A stretch of 64,000 bases of DNA from RUG12519 sp045649685 (GCA_045649685.1 JAZRQJ010000007.1:1-64000); one strand, 5' to 3'; positions 43,395 through 52,437 are shown, numbered from the stretch's first letter. Translations and numbers: made by a program. The notes: generated from the letters alone by a model not told the origin.

Positions 43395-43837
43395 TAGCTA
43401 TTGCAAGTGATCATGGTGGATATGAATTAAAAAAAGGTGTTATTGATTATCTTGAAGCAAAGGGTATTGAATATAAAGATTTTGGATGCTATAATACTAG
43501 TTCTTGTGATTATCCTGATATTGCTCTTGGAACGTGCAAATCTGTGGTTAAAGGTGAGTGTGAAAAGGCTTTATTGTTCTGTGGCACTGGAATTGGTATT
43601 TCTATTGCTGCAAATAAAGTTGCTGGCATAAGAGCAGCATGTTGTTCTGATATTTTTTCTGCCAAGTTTACTCGTTTACATAATGATGCTAATGTGCTTT
43701 GCTTAGGAGGCAGAGTTGTTGGAATTGGTTTGGCATTAGAATTAGTTGAAACTTTTTTAAACACTGAGTTTGAGGGAGGAAGACATATAAAACGTATCGA
43801 AAAAATAACAGCAATTGAAAATATGCAAAATTTATGA
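43391..43837 (+). CDS. rpiB: Ribose 5-phosphate isomerase B
   Basis: 148 aa. The family pattern is clear: IAIASDHGGYELKKGV, DFGCYNTSSCDYPDIA with the active-site region, ALLFCGTGIGISIAANKV with the catalytic Cys, and LHNDANVLCLGGRVVG. It interconverts ribose 5-phosphate and ribulose 5-phosphate. It overlaps tsaB by four bases and lies 31 bases before upp. Confidence 0.95.
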   Translation: MIAIASDHGGYELKKGVIDYLEAKGIEYKDFGCYNTSSCDYPDIALGTCKSVVKGECEKALLFCGTGIGISIAANKVAGIRAACCSDIFSAKFTRLHNDANVLCLGGRVVGIGLALELVETFLNTEFEGGRHIKRIEKITAIENMQNL

Positions 43838-43868
43838 TGTTTTTAGTTATAGAAAGGATTTTGATTTT

Positions 43869-44492
43869 ATGAAGTCAGTTATAATGGAACATCCGCTAAT
43901 ACAGTATAAAATATCTTTGCTACGAGATAAAGGAACTGGAACAAAGGAGTTTAGAGAGCTAGTTCATGAAATTTCTTTGTTAATGGGATATGAAGCTACT
44001 AGAGATTTGCCACTTACTGAAATAGAATTACAAACTCCTCTAACGCAAACAAGGGCGAGTGTAATAGGTAAGAAAATTGCAATTGTTTCAATACTTAGAG
44101 CTGGTCTTGGAATGGAATCTGGAATGTTAGAACTTATACCAGCTGCTAAAGTTGGACATATAGGAATGTTTAGAGATAAAGATACATTAAAGCCTGTAGA
44201 ATATTATTGTAAATTGCCTGCTAATTTAGATAATTCTGAGGTTATTTTGGTTGATCCTATGTTGGCTACGGGTGGTTCTGTTGTTCATGCAATAGATATT
44301 TTGAAAAATTATGGAGCTAAGAATATTAGATTTATGTGTATAATAGCTTCTCCAGAAGGAATGAGTTTGCTTGAAAAAAATCATCCCGACGTTGCTGTTT
44401 TTTGTGGAGCATTAGATAAGTGTTTAAATGAAGATGGATATATATTGCCTGGTTTGGGTGATGCAGGAGATAGAATATTTGGAACTAAATAA
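43869..44492 (+). CDS. upp: Uracil phosphoribosyltransferase
   Basis: 207 aa from the ATG at 43869 (MKSVIMEHPLIQYKIS), with GAAAGGA upstream; the frame extends to 43815 inside rpiB without support. EIELQTPLTQTRASVIGKKI, ILRAGLGMESGML and the PRPP loop ILVDPMLATGGSVVHAI are diagnostic. It salvages uracil to UMP and complements the de novo pathway at 14.8-24 kb. An rpiB-upp order is common in clostridia. Confidence 0.96.
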   Translation: MKSVIMEHPLIQYKISLLRDKGTGTKEFRELVHEISLLMGYEATRDLPLTEIELQTPLTQTRASVIGKKIAIVSILRAGLGMESGMLELIPAAKVGHIGMFRDKDTLKPVEYYCKLPANLDNSEVILVDPMLATGGSVVHAIDILKNYGAKNIRFMCIIASPEGMSLLEKNHPDVAVFCGALDKCLNEDGYILPGLGDAGDRIFGTK

Positions 44493-44505
44493 CTTATTAT
44501 ATAAC

Positions 44506-44550
44506 AAAAAAGCACTCTAAGCATACATTTTGCTTAAAGTGCTTTTTATT
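44506..44550. terminator. Bidirectional terminator between upp and purA
   Basis: AAAAAGCACT followed by TAAGCA on the left pairs with TGCTTA and AGTGCTTTTT on the right, with a single mismatch in the middle of the stem. A and T runs flank it. It lies between the convergent upp and purA stops. Confidence 0.85.
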
Positions 44551-44558
44551 TTTATTAA

Positions 44559-45833
44559 TTAACGTTCAAGATTTTGAGACCTAGCTGGACCAACACCTAC
44601 CATTTTAACAGGACATTCACATAATTCTTCTAATCTAGAAATATAGTCTTTACATGATTGAGGAAGGTCATCATAATTTTTACAATTACTAATATCTTCA
44701 TTAAAACCAGGAAACTCTTCATAAACTGGAGTTAAGTTGTCTAGCTCTTCCAACGAAGTTGGGAAATCTCGAATAATTTCACCATTTTGGTTTTTATATG
44801 CTGAACATACTTTTAAAGTTTCAATTTCACTAAGCGTATCTAATTTGTTGATTGCTAAACCGGTTAATCCGTTTGTTCTAACAGCGTGTCTTAAAATAAC
44901 ACTGTCAAACCATCCAATTCTTCTAGCACGGCCTGTATTTGTTCCAAATTCATTGCCTCTATCTCTAATTAAATCGCCAACTTCATCAAACAACTCTGTT
45001 GGGAAAGGACCTTTTCCAACTCTAGTTGTATATGCTTTAGCAACTCCAATTACTTCGTCAATCATTGTAGGACCTATTCCAGTTCCTGTGCAAACACCAC
45101 CAGATATTGGGTTGGAAGATGTAACAAAAGGATATGTTCCAACATCGATGTCTAATAAAGTTCCCTGTGCGCCTTCAAATAGAATTTCTTTGTTATTGTT
45201 ATAGGCATCGAATACTTTAACCGAAACGTCTTTAACAAAAGGTTTTAGTTTTTTTCCATATTCTATGTATTTTTCAATAACATCGTCTATATCAATAGGA
45301 TTTTCGCCATAAATTTCAGTTAGTAAACGATTTTTTAGTTCTCCAACACTTTTTGCTTTTTTTCTAAATATGTCTGGATTGATTAGATCAAACATTCTAA
45401 TACCGCTTCGTTCGGCTTTATCCATATAACATGGGCCTATTCCTCTACGAGTTGTTCCTATATCTGATTTTCCTCTAAGTTTTTCTGATGCACCGTCTAA
45501 TAATATATGCCAAGGCATTACTACGTGAACACGTGGATCTATAAAAAATCTATCAAAACTTATGTTTCTTGATTTTAATTCATTAATTTCTTCCAGAATT
45601 GACTCAGGATTTAAAACGACTCCACAGCCAATCATACAATCGGTATCTTTATATAAAATTCCTGATGGAATTAAACGTAGTTTATATGTTTCATTGTTAT
45701 TTTCTACAGTGTGTCCGGCGTTATTTCCGCCTTGAGAACGAACAACAACATCTGCTCTAGATGAAAGAATATCAATTATTTTACCCTTTCCTTCATCTCC
45801 CCATTGAACACCAACTACAACTTTTGCAGGCAT
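44559..45833 (-). CDS. purA: Adenylosuccinate synthetase
   Basis: 424 aa. The GTP-binding loop WGDEGKGKIIDIL and the GGNNAGHTV motif with the catalytic His lie at the N-terminus, and GPCYMDKAERSGIRM, LFEGAQGTLLDID and NTGRARRIGWFD follow. It commits IMP to AMP synthesis using aspartate. It is monocistronic with its own promoter. GAGAGGTT lies upstream of the ATG. Confidence 0.97.
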   Translation of the reverse strand: MPAKVVVGVQWGDEGKGKIIDILSSRADVVVRSQGGNNAGHTVENNNETYKLRLIPSGILYKDTDCMIGCGVVLNPESILEEINELKSRNISFDRFFIDPRVHVVMPWHILLDGASEKLRGKSDIGTTRRGIGPCYMDKAERSGIRMFDLINPDIFRKKAKSVGELKNRLLTEIYGENPIDIDDVIEKYIEYGKKLKPFVKDVSVKVFDAYNNNKEILFEGAQGTLLDIDVGTYPFVTSSNPISGGVCTGTGIGPTMIDEVIGVAKAYTTRVGKGPFPTELFDEVGDLIRDRGNEFGTNTGRARRIGWFDSVILRHAVRTNGLTGLAINKLDTLSEIETLKVCSAYKNQNGEIIRDFPTSLEELDNLTPVYEEFPGFNEDISNCKNYDDLPQSCKDYISRLEELCECPVKMVGVGPARSQNLER

Positions 45834-45921
45834 ATTCTTAACCTCTCTTTGCGTAAAGTTTTAAATTAAAATTAAATTTACTTCAAATTATAAATTTATA
45901 AGTGTAAAAACGCACTTGTAA

Positions 45922-45950
45922 ATTATACCAAAAGTTATATTAGTTTGCAA
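45922..45950 (-). promoter_or_regulatory. Promoter for purA
   Basis: On the minus strand TTGCAA (45945-45950), a 17-base spacer and a perfect TATAAT (45922-45927). No purine riboswitch is recognisable in the short leader. Confidence 0.65.
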
Positions 45951-46120
45951 CCAATTTTATTATTGGACTATTGAAGATTCAAAGCTGGTGTTGTGTTTTG
46001 TCAATAAAAAAATAATTTTATTTATTTGAATAAAAAAGTAATACCAAGCAAAAATAATAAATAGAAATTAAAATCATATGTTGGGTTATTTAAAATTATG
46101 TCTGAGAGGTGTATGGAATT

Positions 46121-46576
46121 TTGAATATGTCATATGAGGATTATGGTAAATTAGTTAAAAAATGTTCTCCCAATTCACCTATATTTAAAACAATGCCATT
46201 GGCATTTTTAGTTGGAGGGACAATTTGTGCTATAGGAGAGGTGTTTAGATTATGGTTTGTTAGTTTAGGTATGAATAAAGAACATAGTGGAATATGGGTA
46301 TCTGTAATTTTAATTTTTATAACAGCATTATTGACAGGACTGGGTATTTTTCATAAAATTGCGAAAATAGGGGGAGCAGGTACATTTGTTCCAATAACTG
46401 GCTTTGCCAATTCAGTAGTTTCACCAGCATTGGAGTTTCAAACAGAAGGATTTATTTTAGGTGTATCTTCTAAAATGTTTATTATTGCTGGACCGGTTAT
46501 AGTATATGGAACCATAGCATCTATAGTATCGGGCATTGTGTTTTATATTATTGAGTTGTTTGGAGGAAGCATATGA
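46121..46576 (+). CDS. spoVAC: Stage V sporulation protein AC
   Basis: About 151 aa from a TTG at 46121, nine bases after GAGAGGTG; the ATG at 46127 is an alternative. It has several membrane segments and the family sequence features AIGEVFRLWFVSLGM and GAGTFVPITGFANSVVSPALEF. SpoVAC forms part of the dipicolinic-acid channel of the spore inner membrane. It starts the spoVAC-AD-AE unit. A TGAATA at 46027 recalls a sigma-G -35 box but I see no convincing -10 to match. Confidence 0.93.
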   Translation: MNMSYEDYGKLVKKCSPNSPIFKTMPLAFLVGGTICAIGEVFRLWFVSLGMNKEHSGIWVSVILIFITALLTGLGIFHKIAKIGGAGTFVPITGFANSVVSPALEFQTEGFILGVSSKMFIIAGPVIVYGTIASIVSGIVFYIIELFGGSI

Positions 46577-47583
46577 ATAGATCAAGAGGGGTAATTTTTT
46601 TTGAAAATCCTCCATCAATTGTAGGATTTGCTGCTGTTGCGGGAGATATGGAGGCGAGTGGACCTTTAAAAGGTAAATTTGATAAGGTTTTTGAAGGTGA
46701 TATGGATGGAGAAAAATCATTTGAAAAAGCTGAAAGTAAAATGCAACTATGTGCTGCTAAAAAAGCTATAGAAAAAGCGAATTTAAAATTTGATGATATA
46801 GACATTGCATTTGCAGGTGACCTTTTGAATCAATGCATTGGAACAAACTATGGCCTTAGAGAACTAGACATACCTTTTGCTGGGGTGTATGGAGCATGTT
46901 CAACAATGGCAGAGTCAATTTCGTTGTCCTCAGTTTTTGTAGCGTCAGGATTAATTGATAGAGCTATTGCAGTTACATCCTCACATTTTTGTGCTTCTGA
47001 GAGACAATTTAGATTTCCGTTAGAATATGGTGGACAAAGACCTTTAACAGCTCAATGGACTGCTACTGCTGCTGGAGCAGTTGTTTTAAGTGGAAAAGTA
47101 AAAGGAAATATAAAAGTAAGAGCAGTATGTATTGGAAAAATTGTAGATTATCAGATTAAAGATATGAATAATATGGGAGCTGCAATGGCTCCTGCTGCAG
47201 TTAATACATTGATTAATTTTTTTAAACATACAGGAACGGCTCCTCAAGACTACGATATGATTTTAACCGGAGATTTAGGACAAGTTGGATCGGCTATTTT
47301 AAGTGAAATTATGGATAGAGAGGGATATCCGCTAAAAGGAAAACATAGTGATTGCGGACTTTTATTATTTGATCGTGAGCGACAAGATGTTCATTCTGGA
47401 GGATCTGGATGTGGTTGTTCGGCTGCAGTTTTATGTGCAGATGTTTTAGATAGATTGAATTGTGGAAAATTAAAAAAAGTTTTGTTTATTGCAACTGGAG
47501 CATTGATGTCTCCAACGGCTAATCAGCAAGGGGAAAGTATACCTGGAGTAGCACATCTTGTTTTTTTGGAGGGTAGTGAATAA
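46573..47583 (+). CDS. spoVAD: Stage V sporulation protein AD
   Basis: 336 aa. The thiolase-like fold of SpoVAD is evident: GVIFFENPPSIVGFAAVAG at the start, GVYGACSTMAESISLSSVF with the conserved Cys region, and ILTGDLGQVGSAIL near the C-terminus. It binds dipicolinic acid for uptake into the forespore. It overlaps spoVAC by four bases (ATGA) and spoVAE by one base. Confidence 0.96.
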   Translation: MNRSRGVIFFENPPSIVGFAAVAGDMEASGPLKGKFDKVFEGDMDGEKSFEKAESKMQLCAAKKAIEKANLKFDDIDIAFAGDLLNQCIGTNYGLRELDIPFAGVYGACSTMAESISLSSVFVASGLIDRAIAVTSSHFCASERQFRFPLEYGGQRPLTAQWTATAAGAVVLSGKVKGNIKVRAVCIGKIVDYQIKDMNNMGAAMAPAAVNTLINFFKHTGTAPQDYDMILTGDLGQVGSAILSEIMDREGYPLKGKHSDCGLLLFDRERQDVHSGGSGCGCSAAVLCADVLDRLNCGKLKKVLFIATGALMSPTANQQGESIPGVAHLVFLEGSE

Positions 47584-47948
47584 TGGAAATTGCAATTAGT
47601 TTGTTGAAAGCGTTTTGTGTTGGCGGATTGATATGTGTTATAGGTCAAATTTTACTAGACTATACTAAATTAACTCCGGCAAGAATTTTAGTTGGTTTTG
47701 TAGTTGCAGGTGTATTTTTGGGCTCTATTGGAATATATAAACCTATTGTTGATTTTGCAGGTTCTGGAGCAACAGTTCCGCTAACAGGATTTGGTTATTT
47801 ACTCAGCGAAGGAGTAAAAGAAGCTATAAAAGAAGAAGGAATTGTGGGAATATTGCAAGGTGGATTAACGGCTGGATCAACTGGAATAAGTGCAGCAGTT
47901 TTGCTTGGTATATTGGTTGCATTGATATTTAAGCCAAAAAAGAAATGA
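47583..47948 (+). CDS. spoVAE: Stage V sporulation protein AE (AEB type)
   Basis: 121 aa. It has hydrophobic segments with LKAFCVGGLICVIGQILLDY, then the DFAGSGATVPLTGFGYLL motif shared with SpoVAC, and a late GLTAGSTGISAAVLLGILVA. It is the small membrane subunit of the dipicolinate channel. The last codons and stop form the left arm of a terminator stem that extends into the convergent aroK gene. Confidence 0.95.
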   Translation: MEIAISLLKAFCVGGLICVIGQILLDYTKLTPARILVGFVVAGVFLGSIGIYKPIVDFAGSGATVPLTGFGYLLSEGVKEAIKEEGIVGILQGGLTAGSTGISAAVLLGILVALIFKPKKK

Positions 47949-47981
47949 TACAAATTCAGAATTATGAATTTGTATCATTTC
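47942..47981. terminator. Bidirectional terminator within the spoVAE and aroK ends
   Basis: GAAATGATACAAATTCA (47942-47958) pairs perfectly over 17 bp with 47965-47981 across a 6-base loop. The left arm contains the last codons and stop of spoVAE. The right arm encodes the last residues of aroK, whose stop codon overlaps the loop. Flanking A and T stretches on either side suit termination in both directions. Confidence 0.85.
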
Positions 47982-48480
47982 TTCTTATAAGTATATTTAC
48001 AATTTTATTTGCACAGTATATTGATGATTTGTTATTAAGAATTGCAATATTTGATATTTTTCGATATTGTTTTTGACGTTCTTCATAGAGATGTTTAATT
48101 TCAATAATACTTTTGTTTTTTATTAATGGTCTACTAGAATTTTTTATTCTATTCCAACATAATTCAAATGGTGTTTCTAAAAATATTATTATTCCATTTG
48201 ATTTTGCTATTTTTGCATTTTCACTATTGTTTATTAACATTCCGCCACCAGTTGCAATAATTGAATTGCTAGTATTTGTCAAACTCTTTAGTAATTCATT
48301 CTCTAATTTTCTAAAATAAGATTCTCCATATTTTTCGAAAATCTCGTGTATTTGCATGTTTTTTGATTGTTGGATTTGTCTATCTGTATCTATGAGATTA
48401 ATTTTTAATTTTTTAGAAATTATTTTTGATACTAAGGACTTTCCACAACCCATGAATCCACATGCATATATATTTTTCAT
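47962..48480 (-). CDS. aroK: Shikimate kinase
   Basis: 172 aa. The Walker A motif GFMGCGKSLVSKIISKK near the N-terminus, DTDRQIQ with the shikimate-binding Asp, YFRKLENELL, ATGGGMLI and the lid segment SSRPLIKNK match the AroK family. It phosphorylates shikimate in chorismate synthesis. It lies nine bases after aroE on the same strand. Confidence 0.95.
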   Translation of the reverse strand: MKNIYACGFMGCGKSLVSKIISKKLKINLIDTDRQIQQSKNMQIHEIFEKYGESYFRKLENELLKSLTNTSNSIIATGGGMLINNSENAKIAKSNGIIIFLETPFELCWNRIKNSSRPLIKNKSIIEIKHLYEERQKQYRKISNIAILNNKSSIYCANKIVNILIRRNDTNS

Positions 48481-48489
48481 TGTTTTTCC

Positions 48490-49329
48490 TCATATGAATT
48501 TATTTTTCATTTCATTAATTAAATTTTGAATATCATTTTCATTGAACTTTATATTATTCCAAATTTGTTGAGCATATACTGCCTGCCATACTAACATTTC
48601 TAATCCTCCAATTATTTTACATCCATATGATTTACCGGTTTTCATTAGTAGTGTTTCATTAGGATTATATATTAAGTCAAATATTGCTCGGGTTTTAGAA
48701 CAAACATTTGGAGAGATTGGCATTTGGTTGATATTGGGAAACATTCCGCAAGGAGTTGCGTTAATTAATACATCAAAATGTACATTGGGTATTTTATTTA
48801 TGTTTACAATTTTAATATTGGCTGATTTATATTGTTTAATAATTTCTGATTTTAAATTTTGAGCTTTTTGGATAGATGAGGTTCTTACAGCAATTGTTAG
48901 GTCGCCATTTTGAGAAATTGTTTCTATGGCAACTATTCTTCCAACTCCACCACATCCTAATAACAAAACGTTTTTGTTTAGAGATATTCCTTCTGAATTT
49001 ATTGATTTTAATAATCCTAATATGTCGGTGTTGTAGCCTTTATATGATCCATTTGGTTCTTTGTTCACTGTGTTTACAGAACCGTATTTTTTGGCTGTTG
49101 CATCCAGTTGTTTTAGTTTTTCCAACATTTTGATTTTATATGGTATGGTTACGTTAAAACCATCTAAATGGGACGCGTTATTAATAAATGTATTAAATTC
49201 AGATGGTGAAATATCTAGTAATTCATACGTCGAATTTTTTATTGAAGATAGTTCGAATAATTTTTGGTGTATCTGAGGAGAAAAACTGTGTGAAAGTGGA
49301 TGGCCAATTAATCCGTAAAACTTTTTCAT
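48490..49329 (-). CDS. aroE: Shikimate dehydrogenase
   Basis: 279 aa. The N-terminal LIGHPLSHSFSPQIHQKLF, FNVTIPYKIKM with the catalytic Lys, YNTDILGLLKS, and the Rossmann GCGGVGRIVAIETI motif identify AroE. It reduces 3-dehydroshikimate with NADPH. It sits between fabD (18 bases) and aroK (9 bases), so the three are probably one transcript although they belong to different pathways. Confidence 0.95.
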   Translation of the reverse strand: MKKFYGLIGHPLSHSFSPQIHQKLFELSSIKNSTYELLDISPSEFNTFINNASHLDGFNVTIPYKIKMLEKLKQLDATAKKYGSVNTVNKEPNGSYKGYNTDILGLLKSINSEGISLNKNVLLLGCGGVGRIVAIETISQNGDLTIAVRTSSIQKAQNLKSEIIKQYKSANIKIVNINKIPNVHFDVLINATPCGMFPNINQMPISPNVCSKTRAIFDLIYNPNETLLMKTGKSYGCKIIGGLEMLVWQAVYAQQIWNNIKFNENDIQNLINEMKNKFI

Positions 49330-49347
49330 AGGTTCTCCTGTTTAATT

Positions 49348-50277
49348 TTATACTTTATTTAGATCTGTTAGTGTTTTTAGCAATGATTTTTCATCTTCAA
49401 CATTTAAAATTTGGACATCTGTTAGTGTTTTCTTTACTAATCCTGAAAGGACTTTGCCTGGGCCTAGTTCTATATAAGTGTCTATTTGGTCGTTTTTCAT
49501 TGAGTTTAATTCATCGGTGAAACGAACAGGAGATGTTAGATGTTTTCCTAATGTTGATTTAATATCAACGCTATCATATAATTTAGATCCAGTTAAATTG
49601 CTATAAAAAGGGATTGTTGGTTTTGAAAACTTTATTTGTTGAATTTCATCTAAAAAGGGTTTAACAGCTGGTTTCATGAGTTCAGAATGGAACGCAGCGT
49701 TAACATTTAAAAATATGCATCTTTTTGCTATGTCTTTTAATTTATCTGCTAGTTCTTTCACACTCTCAACTTCTCCTGCTACAACTGTTTGAAGTGGAGA
49801 ATTATAGTTAGCACATGTAACATATCCATTGATTTCTTCACAATGTTTTTCTATTATATTAGGGTCTACACCTATTATTGCACACATTGAACCATCGTGT
49901 TTTGTGGAACATTTTTGCATTGCAGATGCACGTGCTTTAATTACTTTAAAACCGTCTTCAATAGATAAAATGTTTGATGCGACCATAGCTGCATATTCGC
50001 CTAGAGAATGTCCTGCAACAGCACCTGGCTTAACATTTCTTTCTTTTAAGCATTCAAAAGCAGCAAGGGAAACTGCCATAATTGCTGGTTGAGAATATTT
50101 AGTTTTTGATAATTCTTCTGGCGTAGATTCACAGCAAATTTTTAGTAAATCAAATCCTAAAATATCGCTTGCACACTCAAATATTTTTTTTGAATTTGAG
50201 TTTATATCACAAAGACTTTTACCCATTCCAATTTTTTGAGAACCTTGACCTGAAAATAAAAAACAAATTTTTGACAT
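49348..50277 (-). CDS. fabD: Malonyl-CoA:ACP transacylase
   Basis: 309 aa. FLFSGQGSQKIGMGKSL at the start, the catalytic serine in VAGHSLGEYAAMVA near residue 90, NYNSPLQTVVAGE and AFHSELMKPA with the catalytic His complete the family pattern. It loads malonate onto ACP. It is on the opposite strand from the other fab genes and heads the fabD-aroE-aroK transcript. RBS GAGGTT lies before the ATG. Confidence 0.96.
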   Translation of the reverse strand: MSKICFLFSGQGSQKIGMGKSLCDINSNSKKIFECASDILGFDLLKICCESTPEELSKTKYSQPAIMAVSLAAFECLKERNVKPGAVAGHSLGEYAAMVASNILSIEDGFKVIKARASAMQKCSTKHDGSMCAIIGVDPNIIEKHCEEINGYVTCANYNSPLQTVVAGEVESVKELADKLKDIAKRCIFLNVNAAFHSELMKPAVKPFLDEIQQIKFSKPTIPFYSNLTGSKLYDSVDIKSTLGKHLTSPVRFTDELNSMKNDQIDTYIELGPGKVLSGLVKKTLTDVQILNVEDEKSLLKTLTDLNKV

Positions 50278-50370
50278 TATAAAACCTCTTCTAATTTATT
50301 TTTACATGTTATTTATGTATATGATTTTGATGTTTTATTGTATTGAAACATTTCATTTTGACTAAAAACA

Positions 50371-50399
50371 TTGACAAAATCCATTTATAACCTTATCAT
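50371..50399 (+). promoter_or_regulatory. Promoter for the fab-acc operon
   Basis: A perfect TTGACA (50371-50376), a 17-base spacer and TATCAT (50394-50399). It leaves a leader of about 220 bases before fabH. Confidence 0.8.
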
Positions 50400-50524
50400 A
50401 ATATAGAGTGAATTTTGTTTGTGTAGTTAATTTTTTGTTTTTAATCTAGCAGGATAAAATACTTGCTACATTAAATTTTAACATACTATACAAACGTATT
50501 GCAAGGACAGTTTATGTTAAATTG

Positions 50525-50576
50525 TTTTGCATTATTTTTTGTGACATAAAAATTTTTATGTGTTTTTGTTGCAAAA
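50525..50576 (+). repeat. Nested palindrome in the fabH leader
   Basis: ACATAAAAATTTTTATGT (50544-50561) is a perfect 18-bp palindrome. It is framed by TTTTGCA (50525-50531) and TGCAAAA (50570-50576), which also pair. The leader between the promoter and fabH has no gene. The element could be an operator for a lipid-responsive repressor or a folded RNA; it does not match the FapR or FabT sites I know. Confidence 0.5.
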
Positions 50577-50626
50577 ATTAAGACTATTCTTGAGTTTAAA
50601 CTGTTTCCTTTAGGAGGATTTTATCA

Positions 50627-51622
50627 ATGGGAATTAGGCTTTTGGGAGCTGGAATGTATTTGCCAGAAAAGGTTGTTACTAATGAAGATTTTACTAAAAT
50701 AGTTGATACTTCAGATGAGTGGATCACAAAAAGAACGGGGATAAAGCGTCGTCATATATCACAAGGAGAATATACTTGGTCTATGGGTTTAAAGGCTGCT
50801 AAAAATGCAATAAGCAATGCTAAGATAGACCCGTTAGAAATTGATATGATAATTGTTACAACTATTTCGGCTGATTTTGCATACCCTTCCATGTCTAATG
50901 TTATTCAAGGAAAATTGGGTGCTAAAAATGCTTTTGGAATAGATATATGCTGTGCTTGTGCTGGTTTTGTTTATGGAGTAGATATGGCACAAAGATATAT
51001 AGATACTGATAGCAATATAAATACTGTTTTAGTAATTTCTTCGGAAAATGTTACAAAAACAATAGATTACACAGATAGATCAACATGTGTTTTGTTTGGA
51101 GATGGAGCGGGTGCTGTTGTTGTAACCAGAAGTGATAATCAGGCATATTCATATCTTGGGACAGATGGAACTGGTGCTGAGTTATTGTATGCACACTTAT
51201 ATCCTGCTAATAATGGCTTTACTGATGAAAATGTTGCATTTGAAAACGCCAAAGCTTTTCCAAATGAGACAGGACGGTATATGTATATGGATGGACAAGA
51301 GGTTTATAAGTTTGCAGTTAACGCTATGCCTGATGCTATGGAAAAAGCTTGTGAAAAAGCAGGTATTAGGCCTAACGATTTGGATTATATAATACCGCAT
51401 CAAGCAAATATTAGAATAATAGAAACTGCTGTGAAGAGAATGAATGTTGATATAGATAAGATATTTGTGAATATACAAGAAACTGGTAATATATCTTCGG
51501 CTTGTATTCCAGTTTGTTTAACTCAGTTGGTTGAACAAGGAAAAGTAAAACCTGGAGATAAAGTTGGAATGGTTGGTTTTGGAGCTGGATTGATTTATGG
51601 AGCAATTGTTTTAACAGTTTAA
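50627..51622 (+). CDS. fabH: 3-oxoacyl-[acyl-carrier-protein] synthase III
   Basis: 331 aa, preceded by GGAGG. The catalytic Cys lies in DICCACAGFVYG (about residue 114), the His in IIPHQANIRI and the Asn in ETGNISSACIPV, the complete KAS III triad. TSDEWITKRTGIKRRH is the N-terminal signature. It initiates fatty-acid synthesis from acetyl-CoA and malonyl-ACP. It is the first gene of the large rightward fab-acc operon. Confidence 0.97.
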   Translation: MGIRLLGAGMYLPEKVVTNEDFTKIVDTSDEWITKRTGIKRRHISQGEYTWSMGLKAAKNAISNAKIDPLEIDMIIVTTISADFAYPSMSNVIQGKLGAKNAFGIDICCACAGFVYGVDMAQRYIDTDSNINTVLVISSENVTKTIDYTDRSTCVLFGDGAGAVVVTRSDNQAYSYLGTDGTGAELLYAHLYPANNGFTDENVAFENAKAFPNETGRYMYMDGQEVYKFAVNAMPDAMEKACEKAGIRPNDLDYIIPHQANIRIIETAVKRMNVDIDKIFVNIQETGNISSACIPVCLTQLVEQGKVKPGDKVGMVGFGAGLIYGAIVLTV

Positions 51623-51687
51623 TTTTTAAATTTAAATGTGTTTTTTATTAATAAATATTGTGTTTATTTGAGGAGGATTTTTTTAAT

Positions 51688-52437
51688 ATGAGTTCTAACA
51701 AAACTGCTTTAATTACAGGAGCTTCTCAAGGATTGGGAGCTGCAGTTGCTAAAAGATTGGCTAAAGATGGTTTTAATATTGCGATAAATTGTTATAATGA
51801 ATATTCTATGCAAAATGGTGGTAATTTAGTTGCTGAAGAATGCAGAAAATTTGGTGTTTTAGCTGAGTGTTTTGTTGCAGATGTTTCGAAATATGATCAG
51901 TGCGAAAATATGGTTGCAAGTGTTAAGGAAAAATTTGGCTCAATAGACTGTTTGGTAAATAATGCAGGAATAACTAAGGACGGACTGTTAGTTAGAATGT
52001 CGGAAGAAGCTTTTGATGCTGTGACTAACGTTAATTACAAAGGTGTATTTAACATGACTAAGCTGGTTGGAACTGTTATGATGAGACAAAAAAGTGGAAG
52101 AATTGTTAACGTTTCTTCGGTTGCTGGAGTTAACGGAAATGCAGGTCAATTTAATTACGCTGCATCTAAAGCAGGAATTATAGGAATGACTAAAACTGCA
52201 GCAAAGGAATTAGGTGCTAGAGGAATATTAGTTAATGCGATAGCGCCCGGTTTTATTGAAACTGATATGACTGCTGTTTTGCCAGATGATTTGAAAACAG
52301 AAATAAAAAAACACATTTCAGTTAAAAGATTTGGTCAACCTGAAGAAGTTGCTAGTGTTGTTAGTTTTTTGTGCGGACCAGATTCTAGTTATGTTAGTGG
52401 TCAGGTAATTCTTATAGATGGATGTTTATCAATGTAG
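51688..52437 (+). CDS. fabG: 3-oxoacyl-[acyl-carrier-protein] reductase
   Basis: 249 aa from the ATG at 51688, behind AGGAGG; in-frame codons further left to 51658 lack support. The dinucleotide loop TGASQGLGAAVAKRL, NNAGITKDGLL and the catalytic Tyr-Lys pair in NYAASKAGIIGM are typical of FabG within the short-chain dehydrogenases. AIAPGFIETDMT follows. It reduces beta-ketoacyl-ACP with NADPH. It follows fabH by 65 bases. Confidence 0.96.
   Translation: MSSNKTALITGASQGLGAAVAKRLAKDGFNIAINCYNEYSMQNGGNLVAEECRKFGVLAECFVADVSKYDQCENMVASVKEKFGSIDCLVNNAGITKDGLLVRMSEEAFDAVTNVNYKGVFNMTKLVGTVMMRQKSGRIVNVSSVAGVNGNAGQFNYAASKAGIIGMTKTAAKELGARGILVNAIAPGFIETDMTAVLPDDLKTEIKKHISVKRFGQPEEVASVVSFLCGPDSSYVSGQVILIDGCLSM

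Noticed and set aside
45834..46120. Purine riboswitch for purA and sigma-G promoter for spoVAC
   Set aside because: No purine aptamer core is seen. TGAATA at 46027 has no acceptable -10 partner.
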